Notes under the pieces: model-generated
Seen by the model: only the letters and a program-made list of their open reading frames with translations
Databases searched by the model: none
Told to the model about the DNA's origin: nothing
Source of the DNA: Streptomyces sp. GESEQ-35
Lineage (GTDB): Bacteria > Actinomycetota > Actinomycetes > Streptomycetales > Streptomycetaceae
DNA: 64,000 bases
Assembly: GCF_017948485.1 (NCBI RefSeq)
Contig: NZ_JAFFSX010000037.1
Coordinates: 1 to 64,000, forward strand
Reading direction: 5' to 3'
Position numbers and translations under genes: made by a program
Shown: one piece after another, positions 17,265 to 27,450 of the stretch
Position numbering within the stretch: position 1 is the first letter of the stretch
How the letters are laid out: each line of letters opens with the position of its first letter

Positions 17265-19649
17265 ATGTCTGCCTGCGTCCCCACCCGCGCCACCGATTCC
17301 CCCCGGCCCGAGCGCCGGCCCCACAGTCCCCCGCCGTCCCCTCGCCGCCGCTTCCGTATCGCGGGCCCCGATGTGTCGGCCTCGATCGCGGTCTTCCTGA
17401 TCGCCCTGCCCCTGTCCCTCGGCATCGCCCTCGCCACCGGCGCGCCGCTCCAGGCCGGCCTCGTCGCCGCCGCCGTGGGCGGGCTCGTCGCCGGATGGCT
17501 CGGCGGCGCCCCGCTCCAGGTCAGCGGCCCCGCGGCCGGCCTGACCGTGGTCACCGCCGACCTCATCCAGCGGTACGGCTGGCGTACGACCTGCGCCATC
17601 ACCGTCCTGGCCGGTCTCGCCCAACTCGGCCTGGGCCTCCTGCGCGTGGCGCGTTCCGCGCTCGCCGTGAGCCCCGCCATCGTGCACGGCATGCTCGCCG
17701 GTATCGGCGCCACCATCGCCGTCGCCCAGCTGCACATCGTCCTCGGCGGCACGCCGCACAGCTCGGTCGTCGACAACGTGCGGGAACTGCCCGCCCAGTT
17801 GGCACAGCTGCATCCGGCCGCGGTGTCGGTGAGCATCCTGACCCTCGCGATGCTCCTGCTGTGGCCCCGCATTCCCGGCCGTGTCGGCCGTCTCCTGCGC
17901 AAGGTGCCGGCCGCGCTCGTGGCCGTCGCCGGAGCCACCGCCATCGCCTCGCTCGCCGGACTGACCCTGCCCAAGGTCGACCTGCCGTCCTGGCGCAGTC
18001 ACGCCCTGGCCGGACTCCCCGAGGGCCCGGTGCTCGGCCTGATCGCCGCCGTGCTCACCACCACGCTGGTGTGCAGTGTGCAGTCACTGCTCGGCGCGGT
18101 CGCCGTGGACAAGCTGGTGGCCTCCCGTGCCCATCCGGCGGCCGGCCGTCCCGGCCCGACCGCCCGCGTCGGCCGCTCCGACCTGAACCGCGAACTGCTC
18201 GGACAGGGCGCCGCCAACGTCGTCTCCGGCACGCTCGGCGGACTCCCCGTCGCGGGCGTGGCCGTGCGCAGCGTGGCGAATGTCCAATCAGGTGCCGTGA
18301 GCCGGAACTCCACGATGTTGCACGGCGTTTTCGTAGTAGTCGCCGCACTGCTGATGGTCCCGATCCTGGAGTTCATCCCGCTCGCCTCACTCGCCGCCCT
18401 GGTGATGGCCGTCGGCATCCAGATGGTGTCCCTGCACCACATCCGCACGGTGACCCGCCACCGAGAAGTGCTGGTGTACGCCGTCACCACACTCGGCGTG
18501 GTGCTTCTCGGCGTCCTGGAGGGCGTGGCGCTGGGGATCGCCGTGGCCGTCGCCGTCGCCCTGCACCGCCTCACCCGCACCCGTATCACGCACGACGAGA
18601 AGGAAGGAGTCCATCACGTCCATGTACGAGGGCAGTTGACGTTCCTCGCGGTGCCTCGGCTCAGCCGCGCCCTGCATCGCGTGCCCGAAGGGGCCCAGGT
18701 CGTCGTCGAGTTGGAAGGCTCCTTCATGGACCACGCGGCGTACGAGTCACTACAGGACTGGCAGAACTCGCACACCGCGCACGGCGGCACCGTCGAGGTG
18801 AGCGGCCGTCGCGTCGGGGTCCGGATCACCGAGCCCGCCGGCACCGGTACCGGTGAGCACGCCGACTGTCACTGCCGCCCCTGGACACCGTGGCGCAACC
18901 ACCAGTGCGAACCCCCGAGGTCCGCGGTCACCCCCGACGGACACCCGACCGGCCTCGCCGACACCGGCGAGATCGGGCCCAGTACCCATGAACTGGCCCG
19001 TGGCATCAACACGTTCCACCGCAACACCGCGCCCCTGGTGCGGGGCGAGCTGGCCCGGCTGGCGCGCGAGGGGCAGCAGCCGGCTCAGCTCTTCCTCACC
19101 TGCGCCGACTCACGACTGGTCACGTCGATGATCACCTCCAGTGGTCCGGGCGATCTGTTCGTGGTGCGCAACGTGGGCAACCTCGTGCCGCCGCCCGGGG
19201 AGGAGAGCGGGGACGACTCGGTGGCGGCCGCGATCGAGTACGCGGTGGACGTGCTGAAGGTGCGGTCCATCACGGTGTGCGGGCACTCCGGGTGCGGCGC
19301 CATGCAGGCGCTGCTCAACTCCGAGTCCGGGGGCGGCCAGACGCCGCTCAAGCGGTGGCTGCGGCACGGGCTGCCCAGCCTGGAGCGCATGGCCGACGAC
19401 ACCCGGCCGTGGGCCCGGCTGGCCGGACGCAAGCCTGCCGACGCGGTCGAGCAGCTCTGCCTGACGAATGTGGTCCAGCAGCTGGAGCACCTGCGCGCCC
19501 ACGAGTCGGTGACCCAGAGGCTGCGGGAGGGCTCGCTGGAGTTGCAGGGGATGTACTTCCACGTGGGCGAGGCCCAGGCGTACCTGCTCGCCGAGGGGGG
19601 CGAGGTCGAGGTGTTCGGCCATGTAGGTACGGCGGACGTGTCGGCGTGA
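17265..19649 (+). CDS. SulP anion transporter fused to beta-carbonic anhydrase
   Basis: A 794-residue fusion. Residues about 30-430 are a SulP/SLC26 transporter with multiple helices; a STAS domain follows (about 445-525). The C-terminal 200 residues are a beta-carbonic anhydrase. Its zinc and catalytic residues are intact: Cys613 and Asp615-x-Arg617 in TCADSRL, and His674 and Cys677 in CGHSGCGAM. The layout suggests bicarbonate transport coupled to CO2/bicarbonate interconversion at the membrane. Similar fusions occur in other actinobacteria (for example M. tuberculosis Rv3273). ATG 17265 has a GGAGACGGGAAAC sequence upstream. Confidence 0.93.
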   Translation: MSACVPTRATDSPRPERRPHSPPPSPRRRFRIAGPDVSASIAVFLIALPLSLGIALATGAPLQAGLVAAAVGGLVAGWLGGAPLQVSGPAAGLTVVTADLIQRYGWRTTCAITVLAGLAQLGLGLLRVARSALAVSPAIVHGMLAGIGATIAVAQLHIVLGGTPHSSVVDNVRELPAQLAQLHPAAVSVSILTLAMLLLWPRIPGRVGRLLRKVPAALVAVAGATAIASLAGLTLPKVDLPSWRSHALAGLPEGPVLGLIAAVLTTTLVCSVQSLLGAVAVDKLVASRAHPAAGRPGPTARVGRSDLNRELLGQGAANVVSGTLGGLPVAGVAVRSVANVQSGAVSRNSTMLHGVFVVVAALLMVPILEFIPLASLAALVMAVGIQMVSLHHIRTVTRHREVLVYAVTTLGVVLLGVLEGVALGIAVAVAVALHRLTRTRITHDEKEGVHHVHVRGQLTFLAVPRLSRALHRVPEGAQVVVELEGSFMDHAAYESLQDWQNSHTAHGGTVEVSGRRVGVRITEPAGTGTGEHADCHCRPWTPWRNHQCEPPRSAVTPDGHPTGLADTGEIGPSTHELARGINTFHRNTAPLVRGELARLAREGQQPAQLFLTCADSRLVTSMITSSGPGDLFVVRNVGNLVPPPGEESGDDSVAAAIEYAVDVLKVRSITVCGHSGCGAMQALLNSESGGGQTPLKRWLRHGLPSLERMADDTRPWARLAGRKPADAVEQLCLTNVVQQLEHLRAHESVTQRLREGSLELQGMYFHVGEAQAYLLAEGGEVEVFGHVGTADVSA

Positions 19650-19808
19650 CCAGGGATGTGAGAGGCGTTACACCAAATGAACTCGCTGCTCCCGCTGTCC
19701 GTGGGAAGGGATGAGCCCGGCCGCCGGAAGGACCGCGGCGGGACCCGCAGACAGGTCTAAACCAATTTCCGGTCGGCCCTTGTCATTCGGCCCTCCGGTC
19801 TGATGAGC

Positions 19809-19824
19809 TGTGGCCTGGGACACA
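19809..19824. promoter_or_regulatory. candidate Crp site before acsA
   Basis: The 16-mer tgtggcctgggacaca is a near-perfect dyad. It fits the Streptomyces Crp consensus GTG-N6-GNCAC exactly. It lies 28 bp before the acsA start. acs is a classic Crp target in other bacteria, and crp itself is encoded at 28708. Confidence 0.6.
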
Positions 19825-19851
19825 ACGGACACCCTGGGAAAGGGAGATGTC

Positions 19852-21810
<1,959 letters not shown>

Positions 21811-21821
21811 GTACGGCACTG

Positions 21822-21858
21822 AGGGGTACCCGGCGGCAGGCGCGCCGGGTGCCCCTTT
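21822..21858 (+). terminator. acsA terminator
   Basis: Arms 21822-21835 and 21843-21856 pair over 14 bases with one G-U and are followed by T residues, 12 bases after the stop. Confidence 0.8.
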
Positions 21859-22005
21859 TGCGTTTAACGTGAAGATCCCCCTGACGAGCCCGGCCGCATC
21901 TTAGGTAACCTAAGCAAAGCGTCAAGAACGTAACAACGAATCAAGGTGCGCCGGGAAGTCTGGTCGGCATGTGTTCCGTCCTGCCCACCGACCGGAGGTC
22001 TCCTC

Positions 22006-23418
22006 GTGTCCGCGCCCGTCCGTAACAGGGAAAACGCCAGCAACCGCAAGGTTTTCGGACGTCTGTCCCTGCCCGAGCGGACCTTCGTGGCGGACGCGCT
22101 GCGCACCGAGACCGTCGGCGGTGTGCTGCTGCTCGCCGCCGCGATATCCGCCTTGATCTGGGCGAACGTACCTGCGCTGCACGACAGCTATGCGCGCGTC
22201 AGTCACTTCCACCTCGGCCCCGAGGCGCTCGGTCTGAATCTGTCGATCGCGCACTGGGCCGCCGACGGCCTCCTCGCGGTCTTCTTCTTCGTCGCCGGCA
22301 TCGAGCTCAAGCGTGAGCTGGTCGCCGGTGATCTGCGCGACCCCAAGGCCGCCGTCCTTCCCGTCGTCGCCGCCCTGTGCGGCATGGCCGTACCGGCGCT
22401 CGTCTATGTGCTCACCAACGTCACCGGCGGCGGCTCGCTTGAGGGCTGGGCCGTGCCCACCGCCACCGACATCGCCTTCGCACTGGCGGTGCTCGCGGTC
22501 ATAGGTACGTCCCTGCCGAGCGCCCTGCGCGCCTTCCTGCTGACGCTCGCCGTCGTCGACGACCTGTTCGCGATCCTGATCATCGCGGTCTTCTTCACCG
22601 ACACCATCGACTTCGCCGCGCTCGGCGGCGCCGTCATCGGCCTGCTCGTCTTCTGGATGCTGCTGCGCAAGGGCGTACGCGGCTGGTACATCTACGTGCC
22701 GCTCGCCCTCGTCATCTGGGCGCTGATGTACAACAGCGGCATCCACGCCACGATCGCGGGCGTCGCGATGGGGCTGATGCTGCGCTGCACGACGCACGCC
22801 GACGAGGACCACTCCCCCGGTGAGCACATCGAGCATCTCGTACGTCCGCTGTCGGCGGGCCTCGCCGTCCCGCTGTTCGCGCTGTTCAGCGCCGGTGTCT
22901 CCATATCCGGGGGCGCGATAGGGGACGTGTTCACCAAGCCGGAGACGCTCGGTGTCGTCCTCGGGCTGGTCGTCGGCAAGGCGGTCGGCATCTTCGGGGG
23001 GACGTGGCTGACGGCACGTTTCACCAGGGCGTCGCTCAGCGACGACCTCGCCTGGCCCGATGTGTTCGCGGTGGCGTCCCTGGCCGGGATCGGGTTCACC
23101 GTCTCGCTGCTGATCGGCGAGCTCGCCTTCGCCGGCGACGCGGTGCTGACCGGCGAGATCAAGGCCGCCGTACTGATGGGCTCGCTGATCTCGGCGGGTC
23201 TTGCGACCGTGCTGCTGAAGGTACGGAACGTCAAGTACCGCAAGATGTGCGAGGACGAGGAGCGCGACGAGGACCTCGACGGCATCCCGGACATCTACGA
23301 GGAGGACGACCCGGCGTACCACCTGCGGATGGCCGACATCCACGACCGCAAGGCCGCCGAGCACCGCCGGATCGCCGAACTCATGACCGCCGAGAACGGC
23401 ACGGGCATGCCGAAGTGA
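22006..23418 (+). CDS. nhaA: Na+/H+ antiporter NhaA
   Basis: A 470-residue antiporter with about twelve helices. Conserved elements include PTATDIAFALAVLAVIG and LTLAVVDDLFAILIIA, whose double Asp forms the ion site. A hydrophilic acidic C-terminal tail of about 70 residues (EDEERDEDLDGIPDIYEED) extends beyond the E. coli length. GTG 22006 has GGAGG seven bases upstream. Confidence 0.94.
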   Translation: MSAPVRNRENASNRKVFGRLSLPERTFVADALRTETVGGVLLLAAAISALIWANVPALHDSYARVSHFHLGPEALGLNLSIAHWAADGLLAVFFFVAGIELKRELVAGDLRDPKAAVLPVVAALCGMAVPALVYVLTNVTGGGSLEGWAVPTATDIAFALAVLAVIGTSLPSALRAFLLTLAVVDDLFAILIIAVFFTDTIDFAALGGAVIGLLVFWMLLRKGVRGWYIYVPLALVIWALMYNSGIHATIAGVAMGLMLRCTTHADEDHSPGEHIEHLVRPLSAGLAVPLFALFSAGVSISGGAIGDVFTKPETLGVVLGLVVGKAVGIFGGTWLTARFTRASLSDDLAWPDVFAVASLAGIGFTVSLLIGELAFAGDAVLTGEIKAAVLMGSLISAGLATVLLKVRNVKYRKMCEDEERDEDLDGIPDIYEEDDPAYHLRMADIHDRKAAEHRRIAELMTAENGTGMPK

Positions 23419-23517
23419 CGGGCGGGCAGGCGACGGGAACGACGGTCCGGCATGATCTGACGGGACGGTACAAAATGACCGTCGAAGAGAGAAGACAGGC
23501 ACAAGAGGGAGACCGCG

Positions 23518-24006
23518 ATGAGCGCACCCGACGGCAGCCCGGTCGGCGCCGAACGCAGCATCGGCCAACTGTTCGCCTCGGCGACCACCGAGATGTCTGC
23601 GCTGGTGCACGACGAGATCGCGCTGGCCAAGGCGCAGCTCAAGCAGGACGTCAAGCGCGGCGCCACGAGCGGCGGCGCGTTCATGGTGGCCGCCGGCGTG
23701 CTGGTGTTCTCCCTGCCGATGCTGAACTTCGCCCTGGCGTACGGCATCCGGACCTGGACCGACTGGAACCTCGCGATCTGCTTCCTGCTGTCCTTCGCGG
23801 CGAACGTGCTCGTCGCGGTCGTCCTCGCGCTGATCGGCGTCGTCTTCGCGAAGAAGACCAAGAAGAGCAAGGGCCCCCAGAAGGTCGCGGCGTCCATGAA
23901 GGAGACGGCGGGCGTGCTGCAGAAGGCCAAGCCGCACCCGCGTCCCGAACTGCCGCAGGACCGTGTCCCGGAGGCCATCGAAGCTGTGGCACGCTCGTCG
24001 TCATGA
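23518..24006 (+). CDS. putative actinobacterial holin-X family protein
   Basis: A 162-residue protein. An amphipathic N-terminus (IGQLFASATTEMSALVHDEIALAKAQLKQD) is followed by two hydrophobic helices and a Lys-rich cytoplasmic tail. This is the DUF1469/holin superfamily III pattern. Despite the name it is chromosomal, and its role is more likely membrane organisation than phage lysis. ATG has AGGGAGA upstream. The stop overlaps the next start (ATGA), so it is coupled to the hydrolase. Confidence 0.82.
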   Translation: MSAPDGSPVGAERSIGQLFASATTEMSALVHDEIALAKAQLKQDVKRGATSGGAFMVAAGVLVFSLPMLNFALAYGIRTWTDWNLAICFLLSFAANVLVAVVLALIGVVFAKKTKKSKGPQKVAASMKETAGVLQKAKPHPRPELPQDRVPEAIEAVARSSS

Positions 24007-24932
24007 CGGACCCTTCGGCGCAGCCCCTTTCGGTCGTACGGCCAGACGGTCCCTGGACACACCGGGAAGTGGCCGCCAATGGCGCGCGCTTCCACATCGC
24101 CGAGATGGGCGACGGGCCGCTTGTGCTGCTGCTGCACGGCTTCCCGCAGTTCTGGTGGACCTGGCGGCACCAGCTGGTCGCCCTCGCCGACGCCGGGTTC
24201 CGGGCCGTCGCGATGGACCTGCGGGGCGTCGGCGGCAGCGACCGTACGCCCCGGGGCTACGACCCGGGCAACCTCGCCCTCGACATCACGGGCGTCGTAC
24301 GGTCCCTCGGCGAGCCGGACGCCGCGCTCGTCGGGCACGACATCGGCGGGTACATGGCGTGGACGGCCGCCGTGATGCGCCCGAAGCTCGTACGGCGGCT
24401 CGCGGTCACCTCGATGCCGCATCCGCGGCGCTGGCGGGCCGCGATGCTCTCGGACGTCAGGCAGACGGCCGCGGGCTCGTACATCTGGGGGTTCCAGCGG
24501 CCCTGGATCCCGGAGCGCCAGCTCATCGCCGACGACGGGGCGCTCGTCGCCCGGCTGATGCGGGACTGGTCCGGGCCGAGCCTGCCGGACGACAAGGCGG
24601 TGGAGACGTACCAGCGGGCGATGTGCATCCCGTCGACCGCGCACTGCTCGATCGAGCCGTACCGGTGGATGATCCGGTCCCTCGGCCGCCTGGACGGCGT
24701 CCAGTTCAACCGGCGGATGAAGCGGCCGGTGCGGGTGCCGACGCTGCATCTGCACGGCTCGCTGGACCCGGTGATGCGCACGCGCAGCGCGGCCGGGTCC
24801 GGAGAGTACGTCGAAGCGCCGTACCGCTGGCGGCTGTTCGACGGGCTCGGACACTTTCCGCATGAGGAGGATCCGGTCGCCTTCTCCACCGAGCTGATCA
24901 GCTGGCTGAAGGATCCCGAACCCGATCGGTGA
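24003..24932 (+). CDS. alpha/beta hydrolase, epoxide hydrolase-like
   Basis: A 309-residue alpha/beta hydrolase. The oxyanion region reads LLLHGFPQFWWTWRHQL. The nucleophile elbow is GHDIGG, so the nucleophile is Asp, as in epoxide hydrolases and dehalogenases. The acid/His end is LGHFPHEEDP. The family would open epoxides; the physiological substrate is unknown. Confidence 0.88.
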   Translation: MTDPSAQPLSVVRPDGPWTHREVAANGARFHIAEMGDGPLVLLLHGFPQFWWTWRHQLVALADAGFRAVAMDLRGVGGSDRTPRGYDPGNLALDITGVVRSLGEPDAALVGHDIGGYMAWTAAVMRPKLVRRLAVTSMPHPRRWRAAMLSDVRQTAAGSYIWGFQRPWIPERQLIADDGALVARLMRDWSGPSLPDDKAVETYQRAMCIPSTAHCSIEPYRWMIRSLGRLDGVQFNRRMKRPVRVPTLHLHGSLDPVMRTRSAAGSGEYVEAPYRWRLFDGLGHFPHEEDPVAFSTELISWLKDPEPDR

Positions 24933-25061
24933 CCGTGCTGCTGCGCCCGGTGTACGCCGTCTGGAACAACCGTCCTACGAACAGCCAAATGCCTGGCGCA
25001 TAGGCCAATTGGGGGGCGTGGGGGCGGTTATCGACCTTGGGGCAGGGGCAGACGTCGGGGT

Positions 25062-25241
25062 ATGGGCTGGACGCACGACTACAGTGACGCAGCACGCAAT
25101 CGACGCTCGGGCAACGCTCTGAGCTCCCACCAGCGAGGCACCCCGCAACTGCCGGGCAGTGACCTCCGGGTGGGCATTCCGCGCATCCTGCGCCGCCGGG
25201 CCCGCTGGGTCTCGGTACGGCTGCGTCACCCGCGCGGCTGA
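25062..25241 (+). CDS. small basic protein, function unknown
   Basis: A 59-residue frame beginning MGWTHDYSDAARNRRSGN and ending SVRLRHPRG. Third positions are mostly G/C, and the product is Arg-rich with no membrane segment. It does not resemble a family I know. The G-rich sequence before the ATG could act as a ribosome site. It is below the length at which chance frames can be dismissed in this G+C range, so the call depends on conservation that I cannot check. Confidence 0.42.
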   Translation: MGWTHDYSDAARNRRSGNALSSHQRGTPQLPGSDLRVGIPRILRRRARWVSVRLRHPRG

Positions 25242-25288
25242 CACCTTCCAAAAGCGGCCTCGGCGAAGTCGGCTGCGGTTCGGCAGCG

Positions 25289-25340
25289 CCGCAAGGGGCG
25301 CGGGGAACTGCGCGACCAGCCACGACGGGCCCGCGGACGA
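25289..25340. repeat. dispersed Streptomyces intergenic repeat
   Basis: The phrase ggggcgcggggaactgcgcg followed by accagccacgacgggccc is a sequence I recognise as recurring between genes in many Streptomyces genomes, often near gene ends. It partly folds on itself and may act in transcript termination or stability. Confidence 0.5.
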
Positions 25341-25373
25341 CCGACGACCTCTCACCGCACCTCTAGCGGAGCG

Positions 25374-26573
25374 TTAGAGCGCGCAGCTGTCGCTGTCCAC
25401 CTGTTGGTTCGCGGTGCGCCCCTTGGTGATGTCCTCCTGGATCTCGTCCGCGGTGAGCGCGTACCCGGTCTCGGCGTCGTCGAGCGACTTGGCGAAGACC
25501 ACGCCGTAGACCTGACCGTCGGGCGTGAGCAGCGGGCCGCCGGAGTTGCCCTGGCGGACGGTCGCGTAGAGGGAGTAGACGTCGCGGCTGACGGTGCCGC
25601 GGTGGTAGATGTCCGCGCCGGTGGCCGTGATGCGCCCGCGTACCCGCGCGGCCCGCACGTCGTACGCCCCGTTCTCCGGGAAGCCGGCGACGATCGCGCC
25701 GTCCCCGCTGCCGGCGTCCTCGCTCGTGAACTTGAGCGTCGGCGCGTTCAGATCCGGTACGTCGAGTACGGCGATGTCGCGCTCCCAGTCGTAGAGGACG
25801 ACCGTCGCGTCGTACTTCCTGCCCTCGCCGCCTATCTGGACGGTGGGTTCGTCGACGCCGCCGACGACATGCGCGTTGGTCATGACACGGCGGTCGGAGA
25901 AGACGAAGCCGGTGCCTTCGAGGACCTTGCCGCAACTCTCCGCGGTGCCCATGACCTTGACGATGGAGCGCTGGGCGCGGGTGGCGACGGCGCTGCCCGC
26001 GAGGGCCGGGTCCGGGGGCGCGACCTCCTTGATCGGCTCGTTCGAGAACGGGCTGAAGACCTGCGGGAAGCCGTTCTGTGCGAGGACCGAGGTGAAGTCC
26101 TTGAACCAGGTGTCGGCCTGGGTGGGCAACGCCTCCGACACACCCAGCAGCACCTTGGAGTTGCGGACCTCCTTGCCCAGCGTCGGCAGCGTGGTCTGCG
26201 CGAGGGCCGAGCCGATCAGCCACGCGACGAGGAGCATCGCGACGACGTTGACGAGCGCACCGCCGGTCGCGTCCAGGGCGCGGGCCGGGGACCAGGTGAT
26301 GTACCGGCGCAGCTTGTTGCCGAGGTGGGTGGTGAGGGCCTGGCCGATGGAGGCGCAGACGATGACGACGACGACCGCGACCACGGCGGCGGTGGTGCCG
26401 ACTTCGGCGTTGTCGGTCAGCGCGTCCCAGATGACGGGCAGCACATAGACGGCGACGAGGCCGCCGCCCAGGAAGCCGATCACCGACAGGATGCCGACGA
26501 CGAAGCCCTGGCGATAGCCGACGATCGCGAACCACACGGCGGCGACCAGCAACAGGATGTCCAGCACGTTCAC
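25374..26573 (-). CDS. MarP-family membrane serine protease
   Basis: A 399-residue protein with four N-terminal helices (CvpA/colicin V production domain, residues 1-125) and an extracytoplasmic trypsin-like protease. The triad is visible: His235 in TNAHVVGG, Asp266 in WERDIAVL and Ser344 in QGNSGGPLL. Two Cys (about residues 214 and 397) could form the disulfide known in M. tuberculosis MarP. There the protease is needed for acid and oxidative stress survival and processes a peptidoglycan hydrolase. The neighbouring NUDIX and nth genes match the mycobacterial order. Confidence 0.93.
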   Translation of the reverse strand: MNVLDILLLVAAVWFAIVGYRQGFVVGILSVIGFLGGGLVAVYVLPVIWDALTDNAEVGTTAAVVAVVVVIVCASIGQALTTHLGNKLRRYITWSPARALDATGGALVNVVAMLLVAWLIGSALAQTTLPTLGKEVRNSKVLLGVSEALPTQADTWFKDFTSVLAQNGFPQVFSPFSNEPIKEVAPPDPALAGSAVATRAQRSIVKVMGTAESCGKVLEGTGFVFSDRRVMTNAHVVGGVDEPTVQIGGEGRKYDATVVLYDWERDIAVLDVPDLNAPTLKFTSEDAGSGDGAIVAGFPENGAYDVRAARVRGRITATGADIYHRGTVSRDVYSLYATVRQGNSGGPLLTPDGQVYGVVFAKSLDDAETGYALTADEIQEDITKGRTANQQVDSDSCAL

Positions 26574-26693
26574 CGCTTCTAGCCTCGCCTCATCACTACG
26601 CGGTCACCTCAGGTCGGCCGGGAGTCTGGCCCGCCGCGCAGCGGCAATGCGATACAGCGTCCCCCGGTTGGACACAGCACGGCAGACACCTTG

Positions 26694-27389
26694 TCATGAG
26701 CGCCAGTCGAGCGGGACCTGCTTGTCGCGGTCCCATGGTCGCTCCCAGCCCGCGTAATGCATGAGGCGGTCGATGATTCCCGCCGTGAAACCCCACACCA
26801 GGGCCGATTCGACCAGAAATGCCGGACCTCGGTGACCGCTGGGGTGGACGGTGGTGGCGCGGTTGGCGGGGTCCGTGAGATCCGCCACGGGGGCGGTGAA
26901 GACGCGCGCGGTCTCGTTCGGATCGACGACCCCGACCGGGCTCGGCTCGCGCCACCAGCCAAGGACCGGGGTCACGACGAACCTGCTCACCGGGATGTAC
27001 AGCTTCGGCAGCACGCCGAACAGCTGGACCCCGCCCGGATCCAGCCCGGTCTCCTCCTCGGCCTCGCGGAGAGCGGCCCTGAGCGGCCCGTCGGCCTTCG
27101 GGTCGCCGTCCTCGGGGTCGAGGGCGCCGCCCGGGAAGGACGGCTGCCCGGCGTGCGAGCGCAGCGAAGTCGCCCGCTCCATGAGCAGCAGCTCCGGGCC
27201 GCGCTCGCCGTCGCCGAACAGGATGAGGACGGCGGACTGCCGCCCCGTGCCGTTCTCCGGCGGCAGGAAGCGGCTCAGCTGGAGCGGCTGGACCGTCTCC
27301 ACCGCGTGCACCACCGGGTCGAGCCAGGCGGGCAGGCCCTCCTTGCTGAGTGCCACCGGCCCGCCCTGTGTATCGCTTGCTCGCGTCAT
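26694..27389 (-). CDS. NUDIX hydrolase, CoA pyrophosphatase type
   Basis: A 231-residue protein from ATG 27387-27389 (GGGGGTGGCG upstream). The NUDIX box runs GGALDPEDGDPKADGPLRAA then LREAEEETGLDP. The motif LLMERATSLRSHAGQPSFPGG before the box is typical of CoA pyrophosphatases (NudL). Predicted to cleave CoA or related nucleotides to phosphopantetheine products. Confidence 0.88.
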   Translation of the reverse strand: MTRASDTQGGPVALSKEGLPAWLDPVVHAVETVQPLQLSRFLPPENGTGRQSAVLILFGDGERGPELLLMERATSLRSHAGQPSFPGGALDPEDGDPKADGPLRAALREAEEETGLDPGGVQLFGVLPKLYIPVSRFVVTPVLGWWREPSPVGVVDPNETARVFTAPVADLTDPANRATTVHPSGHRGPAFLVESALVWGFTAGIIDRLMHYAGWERPWDRDKQVPLDWRS

Positions 27390-27450
27390 CGCCACCCCCG
27401 TCGTTCTGAACTGCCCAACGCCGGGAGCCCCCGAGATCGTTCCTGAGAAC

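Larger units (their letters stand above)
24933..25373. other. gap with a small gene and a dispersed repeat
   Basis: The 441-bp stretch between the hydrolase and marP holds one credible small frame (25062-25241) and a common Streptomyces intergenic repeat (25289-25340). I see nothing else in it. Confidence 0.5.

Noticed and set aside
21922..23937. 671-codon minus-strand frame opposite nhaA and the holin-like gene
   Set aside because: Composition (Arg/Asp/Gln/His-rich, no hydrophobic core) is typical of an antisense shadow, and the plus-strand genes are clear.
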